A stretch of 64,000 nucleotides of DNA from an uncultured Collinsella sp. (lineage in GTDB: Bacteria; Actinomycetota; Coriobacteriia; Coriobacteriales; Coriobacteriaceae), in contig CATYZI010000009.1 of NCBI GenBank assembly GCA_958415625.1, forward strand, positions 1-64,000, given 5' to 3'. Numbering within the stretch: the first letter of the stretch is position 1; each line of letters opens with the position of its first letter. The position numbers were made by a program, and so were the translations under genes. Below the pieces are notes generated by a model that saw nothing but the letters and a program-made list of their open reading frames with translations, did no database searches and was not told the DNA's origin. Shown one piece after another: positions 1 to 7,377 of this stretch.

Positions 1-14
1 CCGTACATGTACGG
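1..14. repeat. Perfect 14-bp palindrome at window edge
   Basis: CCGTACATGTACGG reads the same on both strands. It may be an operator or part of a longer element cut by the window edge. Its context is missing, so no function is assigned. Confidence 0.4.
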
Positions 15-186
15 ATGAATGTGGGGAGTGTTCGGATGAAGTTGATAATCAAGGTGTCCCTTTGTCCCAGCCTGAAGCGACATTGCCGATTGTCCAAAAT
101 GTCATTCGTGGGTAGAATAGTGTCGACGGCAGCCCAAGTTCTGGAAAGCTGGGCAGCGCCGTTGCTTGTTTTAGGGGGTCAACGCC

Positions 187-312
187 TTAGCGGCGGCGAC
201 CCCTTCTGTTACGCTTCGAGCGTTGCTTGAGTGCCTCGGAAAGTCCGATAAGCGTCGTAAGAAGCGAGACCAATGCGGTCAGGAGCCTCACGAAATCAAT
301 CAAATCGGTCAT
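187..312 (-). CDS. Small single-span membrane peptide with basic tail (41 aa)
   Basis: A 41-codon frame starts at the ATG at 312, 8 nt after a strong GGAGG ribosome site (revcomp of about 319-326). A second in-frame ATG lies at 318 but sits too close to that site. The first 28 residues are mostly Leu, Val, Ile, Thr and Ala (MTDLIDFVRLLTALVSLL...) and fit one membrane helix. The last 13 residues are mostly Lys and Arg (KQRSKRNRRGRRR). The stop codon lies inside a hairpin with GGGGTC/GACCCC arms (175-203) that could end the transcript. Size, one helix and polycationic end resemble holin-like or type I toxin peptides, but no antisense antitoxin RNA is identifiable by eye. It could equally be a harmless small membrane protein. 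Confidence 0.55.
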   Translation of the reverse strand: MTDLIDFVRLLTALVSLLTTLIGLSEALKQRSKRNRRGRRR

Positions 313-402
313 GGGCATCACCTCCCATCAGATGGAGGGCGCTGCCCGGCACATGGAACTGCCGTCAACGATACCGATTCTATCAAAGCGCAGTTAAATA
401 TG

Positions 403-416
403 CGAATATATGTTCG
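403..416. promoter_or_regulatory. Imperfect palindrome upstream of the small membrane peptide
   Basis: CGAATATATGTTCG is palindromic at 12 of 14 positions and lies about 90 bp upstream of the peptide start at 312. It is a candidate operator only. Confidence 0.25.
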
Positions 417-439
417 TGTTTAAAGAAGCTAGTTCCCAC

Positions 440-468
440 TGTGACAAAGGGACAGTCCCTTTGTCACA
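440..468. terminator. Hairpin at the 3' end of the HAD gene
   Basis: Arms TGTGACAAAGGGA and TCCCTTTGTCACA (13 bp, perfect) flank a 3-nt loop. The hairpin touches the stop codon of the HAD gene (469). A partial copy of its core (GTCCCTTTGTCCC) lies near 55-67, which suggests a dispersed element. There is no clear U tract. Confidence 0.5.
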
Positions 469-1332
469 TTATTCGATGACGGTGCAGGAGTTCTGCTTGC
501 GCATGGTGGCGAGCATGTGTTTGGGGACGGCGTGGACCATGCAGTTGCCGATAGTTGCGCTCGCGGCGGCCTTAGCTGCATCGCTTGCGTTTTTGGTCGC
601 GTAGCTGTGGCGGAAACGCTTGAGCATGGCGATGTCGTTGCCGCCGTCGCCGTAGACCGCGACCTCGTCCTCGGCAATACCGTAGTAGCCCGCCAGCCAG
701 GCCACGCTCTCGCCCTTGTTGCATGCCGCGTCCGTGATCTCGAACATCACCGGATCGAACGGCGCGTTGACCACGCGGTCCGAGCGCTCGGCCAGATACG
801 CCTTAAGGTCGCGCTCCAGCTCGGGCGAGGTCACGCGACAGTTGATCTTGCACACATCGTGGCGCAGGATGTCACCGATCGACTGGTCGAAGTACTGTTC
901 CTCGTGGTACCCGCCACGCGCACGCATGCCGCGCATCACGATGCGCTTGATAGGGCTGTCCTTTTTAAAGCCCGCCTGATGCATCTCGAACGATCCGCTC
1001 GAGAACATGCCATCGGGCGTGGAACAATCAAAGCAAATGTCCGGGAACGCCTTGAGCAGTTCCTCAGTGACCTGCGGATCGATGGTCCAAGTCTTGAGCA
1101 CCTCGCCGTGGCTGTCGCGCACGATGGACCCGTTGGAGCAGCAGGCGTCAAGCGCCAGGCCCGTAAAGCCATGCTCGCCGATTGGCAACGTCGAGCGCCC
1201 GGTCGCGGGAACCACATGCAGGCCAGCCTCGGTCAGCTCGCGAATGGCACGGCGGATGGTCCCATCCGCCTCATGCAGGGCGTTCAGCAGCGTTCCGTCT
1301 AAGTCACTCGCGAACATCTTGATCATGGACAT
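469..1332 (-). CDS. Cof-type HAD family phosphatase
   Basis: A soluble sugar-phosphate-type phosphatase of the HAD superfamily (Cof subfamily), about 287 aa, which is normal length. Motif I (FASDLDGTLLN) with the nucleophile Asp is at the N-terminus. The Thr/Ser motif II region follows, then a type IIB cap. Motifs III/IV are at the C-terminal end (NKGESVAWL, then VAVYGDGGNDIAML). These residues support a Mg-dependent phosphoaspartate mechanism. The substrate cannot be read from sequence. I chose the ATG at 1332 because AAGGAGAGGC precedes it; longer starts add 29 low-complexity residues. The start lies inside a long inverted repeat (1326-1381). It is a monocistronic minus-strand gene between two hairpins. 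Confidence 0.9.
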   Translation of the reverse strand: MSMIKMFASDLDGTLLNALHEADGTIRRAIRELTEAGLHVVPATGRSTLPIGEHGFTGLALDACCSNGSIVRDSHGEVLKTWTIDPQVTEELLKAFPDICFDCSTPDGMFSSGSFEMHQAGFKKDSPIKRIVMRGMRARGGYHEEQYFDQSIGDILRHDVCKINCRVTSPELERDLKAYLAERSDRVVNAPFDPVMFEITDAACNKGESVAWLAGYYGIAEDEVAVYGDGGNDIAMLKRFRHSYATKNASDAAKAAASATIGNCMVHAVPKHMLATMRKQNSCTVIE

Positions 1333-1381
1333 GCCTCTCCTTCGTCTGCCCGATATTGTAGACGAAGGAGAGGCATGTCCA
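1326..1381. repeat. 22-bp perfect inverted repeat over the HAD gene start
   Basis: Arms 1326-1347 and 1360-1381 are exact reverse complements around a 12-nt centre. Each arm carries a ribosome-site-plus-ATG (AAGGAGAGGCATG), so the HAD start signal is mirrored outward on the plus strand. That plus-strand copy opens only a poor 67-codon frame. RNA across it would hide the HAD start in a hairpin. Confidence 0.85.
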
Positions 1382-1441
1382 AACAATGCCGTCCCGGCGC
1401 GGCGTACCACCGCCTTCACAAATTCACGGTGCCCCAGCGCG

Positions 1442-2704
1442 TTAAGACAATCGCCGCAATCGATTTTTCAGCCGATAAAACAGAGCCGTCGTCAACGTCA
1501 GCACCGCCAACATGGCTGCGAATACAATCGCCGGTGTCCATCGATCATATGCAACCCCGTACGTCAATTGGCCGATAGGTATTGCGCAGGAAAGGACCAT
1601 GTAAACGACCGAAAGCACTTTTCCGCAGAGCTCAGTCGGCGCTGCCCGCTGAACAAACGCGATAATTTCAACCGACGCAATGCTCGCCCACACCATGACC
1701 CATGCCGAACCAACCACAAACACGGTGAGCATGCATGCATCTGCGCCGAACAGTAGCGTGACAATGATCGGTGCGACTCCAAAACAGATCATCGCAACAT
1801 ATCGACATATGCCATTGAAAGAAAAACGATGCGGCCAAATGCCGACCAAGCCACTGCCGGCAAGACCACCCAAGCCCATAGCCACCTCAACTATCCCAAC
1901 GCAGGACGATTGCATGCCGAGATGCTTTGTAACAATAATGGGAGCGCCAATCATTAGCCCAACCAACGCAAGGTTCAAAACTGCCGCAAGCAAAATCACA
2001 GCGACCAATAATGCATTTTGCAACAGATACCGAATCGACTCCCGAAAATCGTTTCGGCATGTCGTACGAGTCGCGCCGTCTCCCATCGTTTCAAATGAGG
2101 CATTTTGCTTGAGCGCGCCCCCAAACAAGAGAGCTGAAATCGCAAACGCCACCGACGCGGTTGTGCAAAGAGCATCGATGCCAAAGTACCCATAGACTGC
2201 CGTCCCGACCACAGGGCCCAAGATATTGCTCACCATGGTCATCTGCGAAACCAATGCAGTGGCCCGCTCAACCTTCTCTTCACCCGCCATGCGCACCGTC
2301 TCAATTTGGAGCATTGGCTTCAGCAGCGATTGAGAACCATATTGAACACAAAGTATCGCTACTACGACGACCGCAAGAGGCAATGAGTGCTTCATGGGGA
2401 TAGACAGCAGTGATGCAGTCATCAGAGCAATGCCGAGGGACACGAGGACCTCGCGATGTCTTCCCCTATCCGCCAAGATTCCGCCAACCGGAGTTGCAAG
2501 TACGCCGGGTATGAACGCTATCGCCGCGACGACGCCATATAACGTTGACGATCCACTGCGATCGAACAAGTAAAGTGGATACGCAAAGCACAGCGCCGAC
2601 AGCATCGAATACGTGCACAGCTGCGCAACCAGAAGTTCCGCGAGCCTGATTGACCGCACTGTTTTTGATTTCAACGAGACACCGACGTCTCTCAGCCCAG
2701 CCAT
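1442..2704 (-). CDS. MFS transporter, probable drug/metabolite exporter
   Basis: A 420-residue major facilitator protein with about 12 hydrophobic spans. The cytoplasmic loop after helix 2 reads GGILADRGRHREVLV, close to the MFS motif A. The family moves small solutes across the cytoplasmic membrane using the proton gradient. A TetR regulator directly upstream and two operator-like sites in the 100-bp gap suggest an inducible efflux pump. I place the start at the ATG at 2704, after GGGGGTGGGCTT; 26 further residues upstream look like spacer and overlap the operators. The 3' end (1442) stands 60 bp from the inverted repeat. Substrate unknown. Confidence 0.85.
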   Translation of the reverse strand: MAGLRDVGVSLKSKTVRSIRLAELLVAQLCTYSMLSALCFAYPLYLFDRSGSSTLYGVVAAIAFIPGVLATPVGGILADRGRHREVLVSLGIALMTASLLSIPMKHSLPLAVVVVAILCVQYGSQSLLKPMLQIETVRMAGEEKVERATALVSQMTMVSNILGPVVGTAVYGYFGIDALCTTASVAFAISALLFGGALKQNASFETMGDGATRTTCRNDFRESIRYLLQNALLVAVILLAAVLNLALVGLMIGAPIIVTKHLGMQSSCVGIVEVAMGLGGLAGSGLVGIWPHRFSFNGICRYVAMICFGVAPIIVTLLFGADACMLTVFVVGSAWVMVWASIASVEIIAFVQRAAPTELCGKVLSVVYMVLSCAIPIGQLTYGVAYDRWTPAIVFAAMLAVLTLTTALFYRLKNRLRRLS

Positions 2705-2717
2705 AAGCCCACCCCCT

Positions 2718-2799
2718 ATACATACCACTAGTATGTATTTAATGACTTGGAAAGGGCAGCCGTGGCTACCCTCACAAATCAATTACATACCGTTGGTAT
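2718..2799. promoter_or_regulatory. Two operator-like palindromes between tetR and the MFS gene
   Basis: The 13-mers ATACCACTAGTAT (2722-2734) and ATACCGTTGGTAT (2787-2799) share the pattern ATACCNNTRGTAT and are centred 65 bp apart. The first extends to 8-bp arms (2718-2738). Both fall between the TetR stop and the MFS start, as expected for binding sites of the adjacent regulator. Confidence 0.6.
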
Positions 2800-2804
2800 C
2801 TATA

Positions 2805-3467
2805 TTACCACCCGGCGCGGTCCCATACGCCCCAAATCTGCGCCGTTGTCTGAAGCACTTCATTACCCAAATCGAGCCCCACCGCGGCAGCCATCTGCGC
2901 CAAACATTGTGCGCGAGCGAGCATTCGCTCCTTGGGCTCGAGCGGACGGAACAATGGCAGCAGCCAAAGATTCGCCAACAACGATACGGCCTCCGCCGCT
3001 TCGCGCGGGCATTCGCACGCAATGGAGCCGTCGGCGATGCCCTCCTCGATCACTGGCAAGAGACAGCCATCGGCCGACTCGTCAAATGAGCCCTGGTACT
3101 GCATCGCCAGTAGGCGCGAGCTTTTTACCGGATCTGCTGCAGGACGCATACGTGCCCATAGCTCAATTTGTGGAATAACGGACTCGGGAGCGTACAGTCG
3201 CTTGAGCTTTTGGGCTCCGGTCATATTACCGACGCCAAGCATCGAGCGGCGGTGCTCAACAATCGGAGTCATCGCCCGATCAAACGCGGCGTTGAAAATC
3301 TCTTCTTTGCTCTTGAAGTGATGATAGACAGCGCCCTTGGTCATGCCGTCGAGACGGTCAACGATATCTTGAATACTCGTCCCCTCATAACCCTGTGCGC
3401 AGAATAGCTCCAGTGCCGCGTCGAGAATCTTCGCGACCGTCTCCTCGGGATATTTATTGCGACCCAT
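2805..3467 (-). CDS. TetR/AcrR family transcriptional regulator
   Basis: A 220-residue repressor. The first 60 residues form the TetR helix-turn-helix: AALELFCAQGYEGTSIQDIV, then TKGAVYHHFKSKEEIF, which is the recognition helix plus the family's YHHF signature. The rest is a helical ligand-binding domain that differs between members, so the inducer is unknown. The start at 3467 (MGRNKYPEE) is the usual distance before the HTH; 12 further residues are possible upstream. It is co-oriented with and directly upstream of the MFS exporter, and the paired palindromes lie in the spacer. It probably represses that exporter and possibly itself through readthrough. Confidence 0.9.
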   Translation of the reverse strand: MGRNKYPEETVAKILDAALELFCAQGYEGTSIQDIVDRLDGMTKGAVYHHFKSKEEIFNAAFDRAMTPIVEHRRSMLGVGNMTGAQKLKRLYAPESVIPQIELWARMRPAADPVKSSRLLAMQYQGSFDESADGCLLPVIEEGIADGSIACECPREAAEAVSLLANLWLLPLFRPLEPKERMLARAQCLAQMAAAVGLDLGNEVLQTTAQIWGVWDRAGW

Positions 3468-3541
3468 AATCCGCCCATCCGCAACGCAAGCCTTGTGCCT
3501 CATTGCAGCATTTTAACGTTGCGGATGGCAGACGGTCGATT

Positions 3542-3880
3542 CTACACCGCGGCGGGGCCATGTTCGCCGGTGCGAATGCGGATGACTTCCTCGACCGGCT
3601 CGACCCAGATCTTGCCGTCGCCGACGGCGCCGGTGCGGGCGGCATTGCAGATGATGTCGACAATTCCGTCGACATGTTCATCGGCGCAGATGAGGGTGAA
3701 CTGCACCTTAGGGATCGTGTTGACAAGCAACTCGTTGCCGCGCACGTATTCCTTCCAGCCATGCTGCGCGCCGCAGCCCTGCACCTGGTTGATGGTCATG
3801 CCGCGAACATCGGCAGCAAACAGCGCATCTTTAAGAACCTCAAGCTTCTCCTGGCGCACGATAGCCGTAATTTTCTTCAT
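3542..3880 (-). CDS. glnK: P-II family nitrogen regulatory protein lacking the modified tyrosine
   Basis: A 112-residue PII signal protein, full family length. It starts MKKITAIVRQEKLE and carries the C-terminal signature (TGAVGDGKIWVEPVEEVIRIRTGE) that contacts ATP/ADP and 2-oxoglutarate. PII trimers sense energy and nitrogen state; those next to amtB plug the ammonium channel. The T-loop here reads KEYVRGNELLVN where E. coli GlnB has TELYRGAEYMVD, so the uridylylated/adenylylated Tyr51 is Leu. Control is therefore probably by ligand alone. AGAGGAATTCACT precedes the ATG. It lies 212 bp downstream of amtB on the same strand, with a long hairpin between them. Confidence 0.93.
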   Translation of the reverse strand: MKKITAIVRQEKLEVLKDALFAADVRGMTINQVQGCGAQHGWKEYVRGNELLVNTIPKVQFTLICADEHVDGIVDIICNAARTGAVGDGKIWVEPVEEVIRIRTGEHGPAAV

Positions 3881-3990
3881 AGTGAATTCCTCTCTTCAAT
3901 AAAAGAAATGAATTGTCCTTCACATGGCACGGGTTTTCCAGGTGCCGCAAACCAACCTCAGAGATCAATAAGTTCAACTGACTGGTCTTA

Positions 3991-4094
3991 GCAGGTTTCC
4001 CAAGTGCCGCAGATTGCCGTGAAAGAGGAGCGAAGCGTACTTAAGTACGTGAGCGACGATTGAACGGCAAGGTGCGGTGCTTGGGGAAGCTGCT
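3991..4094. repeat. Long imperfect hairpin between amtB and glnK
   Basis: Arms about 3991-4020 and 4064-4094 pair over about 25 positions (ttcccaagtgccgc against gcggtgcttggggaa). An inner perfect palindrome CGTACTTAAGTACG sits at 4036-4049. The element ends on the amtB stop codon. It may attenuate or stabilise transcript between the two genes, or be a dispersed repeat. Confidence 0.65.
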
Positions 4095-5370
4095 AATCGA
4101 GTCCGGAGAAAGAAGGATAGGCGCTCTCGCCGTGCTGACTGGCATCCAGGCCCAGTGCCTCGTCGGCCTCGTCCACGCGCAGGCTACCGTGGAACAGCGC
4201 CTTGACCACCGCGGCGATCACCAAGTCGAGCATCAGCACAATAACGACCGTCACCACAATGCCCAGAACCTGCGAGACAAGCAGCGACACGTCGCCCGTG
4301 TAGAACAGGCCGCCCTTACCGGTCCACGAGAGCTCCGGCACGCAGAACAGGCCCGTGAGCACACCGCCCAAGATGCCGCCGATACCGTGGCAACCGAACG
4401 CGTCGAGCGCATCGTCGTAGCCGAACTTGGTCTTAAGATGGCTGATGGCCAGATAGCAGACGGGCGATACGATCAGGCCCATGACCAGCGCCGCCCACGG
4501 CTCGACAAAGCCCGCACCCGGCGTAACCACCACAAGGCCCGCAACCAAACCGGTGCTAGCACCCACCAGCGTGGGACGACCGGTGTGCACGCGCTCGACG
4601 ACAAGCCACGAGACCATGCCCGCCGCGCTGGCCGTCACGGTGTTGAGGATGGCGAGTGCCGCCACGGCGTCGGCCTTAAACTCGCTGCCGCCGTTAAAGC
4701 CAAACCAACCAAACCAAAGCAGGCCGGCGCCCAGCGCCACAAACGGCACGTTATGCGGACGGTAGCTCATCATGCCAAAGCCGCGACGACGGCCGAGCAT
4801 TAAGCAGAGAATCAGGCCCGTGAGACCGGACGAAATGTGTACCACGTCGCCGCCGGCAAAGTCGAGCGCGCCGATGATGTCGCCGATAAAGGAACCATCG
4901 CCGCCCCAAACCATGTGGGCGAGCGGCGCATAGACCACGAGCAGCCAAATGCCCAGGAAGGCCGTCATGGCACCAAACTTAACGCGGCCTGCCAGACTGC
5001 CCGTAACGATAGCGGCGGTGATCATGGCAAACGCCATCTGGAAGGCGATGTTGATGATCTGAGGGTAGACGGCACCATCCGCAGCATTGCCCTCGGCCGC
5101 CTGCAGCACCTGGTTGAGCACCGGCAGGCACAGCAACTGGTCAAAGCCGCCAATAAACGGGCTAGAACCGTCGCCACCGTAGGCCAGCGACCAGCCGGCA
5201 ACAATCCACAGCACACCAACCAGGCCAATGGCGCCAAAGCACATAAGCATGGTGTTGATGACATTTTTGCGCCTGGACAGGCCGCCATAGAAAAACGCCA
5301 GACCCGGTGTCATTAAAAACACGAGCATGGTGCAGATGAGCATAAACGTTGTCGATCCCGTATCGTACAT
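4093..5370 (-). CDS. amtB: Ammonium transporter AmtB
   Basis: A 425-residue Amt/Mep/Rh channel protein with about 11 membrane spans. Recognisable pieces are the N-terminal span ending TPGLAFFYGGLSRRKNV, the first pore histidine in DVVHISSGLTGLI, and the second in CHGIGGILGGVLTGLF. It conducts ammonia after deprotonating ammonium in the cytoplasmic membrane. I start at the ATG at 5370 because AAGGGGGAGCG precedes it and the following residues (MYDTGSTTFMLI) begin the first helix; a 38-residue upstream extension has no signal-peptide character. The downstream glnK supports regulation by PII binding. The 200 bp upstream of the start hold no other gene. Confidence 0.95.
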   Translation of the reverse strand: MYDTGSTTFMLICTMLVFLMTPGLAFFYGGLSRRKNVINTMLMCFGAIGLVGVLWIVAGWSLAYGGDGSSPFIGGFDQLLCLPVLNQVLQAAEGNAADGAVYPQIINIAFQMAFAMITAAIVTGSLAGRVKFGAMTAFLGIWLLVVYAPLAHMVWGGDGSFIGDIIGALDFAGGDVVHISSGLTGLILCLMLGRRRGFGMMSYRPHNVPFVALGAGLLWFGWFGFNGGSEFKADAVAALAILNTVTASAAGMVSWLVVERVHTGRPTLVGASTGLVAGLVVVTPGAGFVEPWAALVMGLIVSPVCYLAISHLKTKFGYDDALDAFGCHGIGGILGGVLTGLFCVPELSWTGKGGLFYTGDVSLLVSQVLGIVVTVVIVLMLDLVIAAVVKALFHGSLRVDEADEALGLDASQHGESAYPSFSGLD

Positions 5371-5568
5371 TCGCTCCCCCTTGGTCGCATGAACGTTGTC
5401 GGCGCCCATCATGCGGCCGAGGGGCAACTGGTGTAGACCAGATACGGCGTTGTTAAACGCTGCGTTGTCGAATGGAAACGGCACCGCAATCTTGGAAACG
5501 GCGCGGCAACGGACGCGAAACGAACGGGAAACGTGCGAACGAGAAGGGCGCGCTTGGCTCCGCTCTGG

Positions 5569-6588
5569 CTAGCGCCGGAACAGCTCGCGGGCTCGGTCGC
5601 GGAGGTCGGTAGCTCGGATGACGCCCTCGTAACGATTGATGCGCAGACGCGGGAAGGCGTTAAAGAAGCGTAGGTCGCGGCGGCTGAGTGACACGCTCGG
5701 CACCGGACGGCTCATGCGCTTGCCGGCAAGGCGACGACCGAGCGACGGACGCGGCATGCTCGGCGCGGCATCGGCCACGCGACGGGCAGCGAGCGCCAGG
5801 CCGCGAGCACCATCCGAAATAAACGTCGGCATCGAAGTCTTCTCGCGCAGGGCATCGAGCGCGGCGTCGCCCAGCTCGGCCAGCCAAGCGTTAACGGCGC
5901 GACCGCGGATATGCGTCTGCGCCACCGAGTCAATCGCCGAATCGGGAATACGTTCGAGCATAGAGTCGGAGGCGTCGGCAAGCGACTCATTGATGCGGTC
6001 GGCAAGGTCGGCACGCACGCGCTCAAGCTGATCGGACAGACGCCGCCAGCTCGCCAACGAGCACACCGCATCGACCATCATCGCGACCGCGACGATAAAG
6101 GCGGACAGCCGCACAATCAGCACCGGCAGATGGCCAAGCAGCCCAAGCAATGCCGGCTCCACTAAACGGCAAATACACAACGCACCCAAGCCAAACGCGC
6201 AGGCCCAGTACAGGCAGATGCGTCCGTGCAGGTTAAACGGCAGATGCGAGTAATCCCAAAACCGGGCACCCGTCGTTTTTTCCAACAGCACGCCCACGCT
6301 ATATTCGATCAGGCTGCATACGAGCGCGGCAGCGACAAACTGGCTCGAGGCGTCTGGGATTCCACGCAGCAGCAGCCAGCACGCGATGCCGCCCGCACCG
6401 TAGATGGGACAACACGGCCCTAGCAAAAAGCCGCTGTTGGCAAAGCGTCCGTGGTTGAGCATGGCGCAGACTGTCGACTCCCATACCCAGCCGCAAAAAC
6501 CGTAGAAGGCAAACGAGAGTACCAGCGCCGAGAGCGGACAGGCGGCAAGCGTCGCGCCGTCAAATGCCATGTCGATCGCGGTTCCCAC
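5569..6588 (-). CDS. Membrane protein, putative ABC-transporter type IV (CmpB-like) domain
   Basis: A 339-residue protein. Residues about 20-200 hold five or six hydrophobic spans with the pattern FAFYGFCGWVWES...NHGRFANSGFLLGPCCPIYGAGG, typical of the 'putative ABC-transporter type IV' domain (PF06541). The C-terminal 140 residues are soluble and rich in Arg and Ala. Despite the domain name, transport has not been shown for most members. The start is the GTG at 6588, 10 nt after GAGGAG; an ATG at 6570 is an alternative. It begins 3 nt after the stop of the upstream HD-domain gene, so the two are almost certainly co-translated. Confidence 0.75.
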   Translation of the reverse strand: MGTAIDMAFDGATLAACPLSALVLSFAFYGFCGWVWESTVCAMLNHGRFANSGFLLGPCCPIYGAGGIACWLLLRGIPDASSQFVAAALVCSLIEYSVGVLLEKTTGARFWDYSHLPFNLHGRICLYWACAFGLGALCICRLVEPALLGLLGHLPVLIVRLSAFIVAVAMMVDAVCSLASWRRLSDQLERVRADLADRINESLADASDSMLERIPDSAIDSVAQTHIRGRAVNAWLAELGDAALDALREKTSMPTFISDGARGLALAARRVADAAPSMPRPSLGRRLAGKRMSRPVPSVSLSRRDLRFFNAFPRLRINRYEGVIRATDLRDRARELFRR

Positions 6589-6591
6589 CGT

Positions 6592-7149
6592 CTACTCACT
6601 CCTCTTTTCGTTCGATTCTTTGCTCGAGCCGTCACTCGGGCCCTCGTTCAAATCGTTCGCGCCGCCTTTGCGCGGCAGACGGCCGGCAATCGTCTCGCGC
6701 AGTGCGCACCATTTATCCGCCAGGCACACAATCCATGCCTCACGACACGTCGGCGGCACCGGTACCAGCGGAAACATATGCCGTACGATAATATTCCGCT
6801 CGCGCGGCGTCAGCTCAAAATCTTCCTCCGCACGCGCCAAGGCAAAAAACGGGTGGCGAAAGCCATGCAGCCGATGGCTTGGGTCGGGATCGTGCCAGTC
6901 ATAGAGAAAGTAATCGTGCAGCAGGGCCCCGCGCAGCAGCGATAAGCGGTCGACGGAGATACCGACGCGGCCCAGGCGCTCGGCAAAGGACAGACTTGCC
7001 CGCGCTACCGAGGTCACATGTGTATAGACCGTCACATCGCCATGTTGGATAAACTCATGCATCAGGTCCAAGCGGCCCGCCTGGGCAAGCTGACGGGCGG
7101 CATCGTCGACCTCGCGCGCGATTTTCTCGGCACGAACGGTATCGGACAT
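6592..7149 (-). CDS. HD domain-containing phosphohydrolase
   Basis: About 185 residues. The metal-binding pattern of HD hydrolases is visible: a first His region (YTHVTSVARASL), the HD pair in LLRGALLHDYFLYDW, later His residues in GFRHPFF and VRHMFPL, and a closing Asp in CLADKWCAL. Small stand-alone HD proteins usually hydrolyse nucleotides or phosphate esters. The start at 7149 follows a strong AAGGAGGCCGC. The tail (from about residue 160) is Ser/Glu/Lys-rich and probably disordered. It is the first gene of a two-gene minus-strand unit with the CmpB-like membrane protein. Confidence 0.8.
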   Translation of the reverse strand: MSDTVRAEKIAREVDDAARQLAQAGRLDLMHEFIQHGDVTVYTHVTSVARASLSFAERLGRVGISVDRLSLLRGALLHDYFLYDWHDPDPSHRLHGFRHPFFALARAEEDFELTPRERNIIVRHMFPLVPVPPTCREAWIVCLADKWCALRETIAGRLPRKGGANDLNEGPSDGSSKESNEKRSE

Positions 7150-7325
7150 GCGGCCTCCTTCCGGCGGCGCTCGGCGGCAAGCCGCAGCCTGCACGCAATG
7201 AATAAAATCATCATCGAATTTACCAGTATGGCATCGGACAAAACGTTTTGCCCCACCAGTTGGCGAATTACCGCGCCGCCGTCACATATCAAACGCCAAA
7301 ATGTGCGAGACTGTCTTGTGCAATT

Positions 7326-7352
7326 GTGCCGGCCGAGGGAGTGCCGGCGCAC
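7326..7352 (+). other. Hairpin in the leader of the DXS gene
   Basis: TGCCGGC and GCCGGCGCA pair around a 9-nt loop about 30 nt before the start codon. It could form a small leader hairpin. The rest of the 7150-7377 spacer shows no gene. Confidence 0.3.
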
Positions 7353-7377
7353 GATTCGCATGGAGTAACCCACAACG

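Noticed and set aside
15..423. Three plus-strand frames of 66-71 codons
   Set aside because: They lack ribosome sites and protein-like composition, and overlap the better-supported minus-strand peptide at 187-312.
1375..1578. Plus-strand 67-codon frame with a good ribosome site at the inverted repeat
   Set aside because: The ribosome site is only the mirror copy of the HAD start; the frame runs antisense into the MFS gene and its product is not protein-like.
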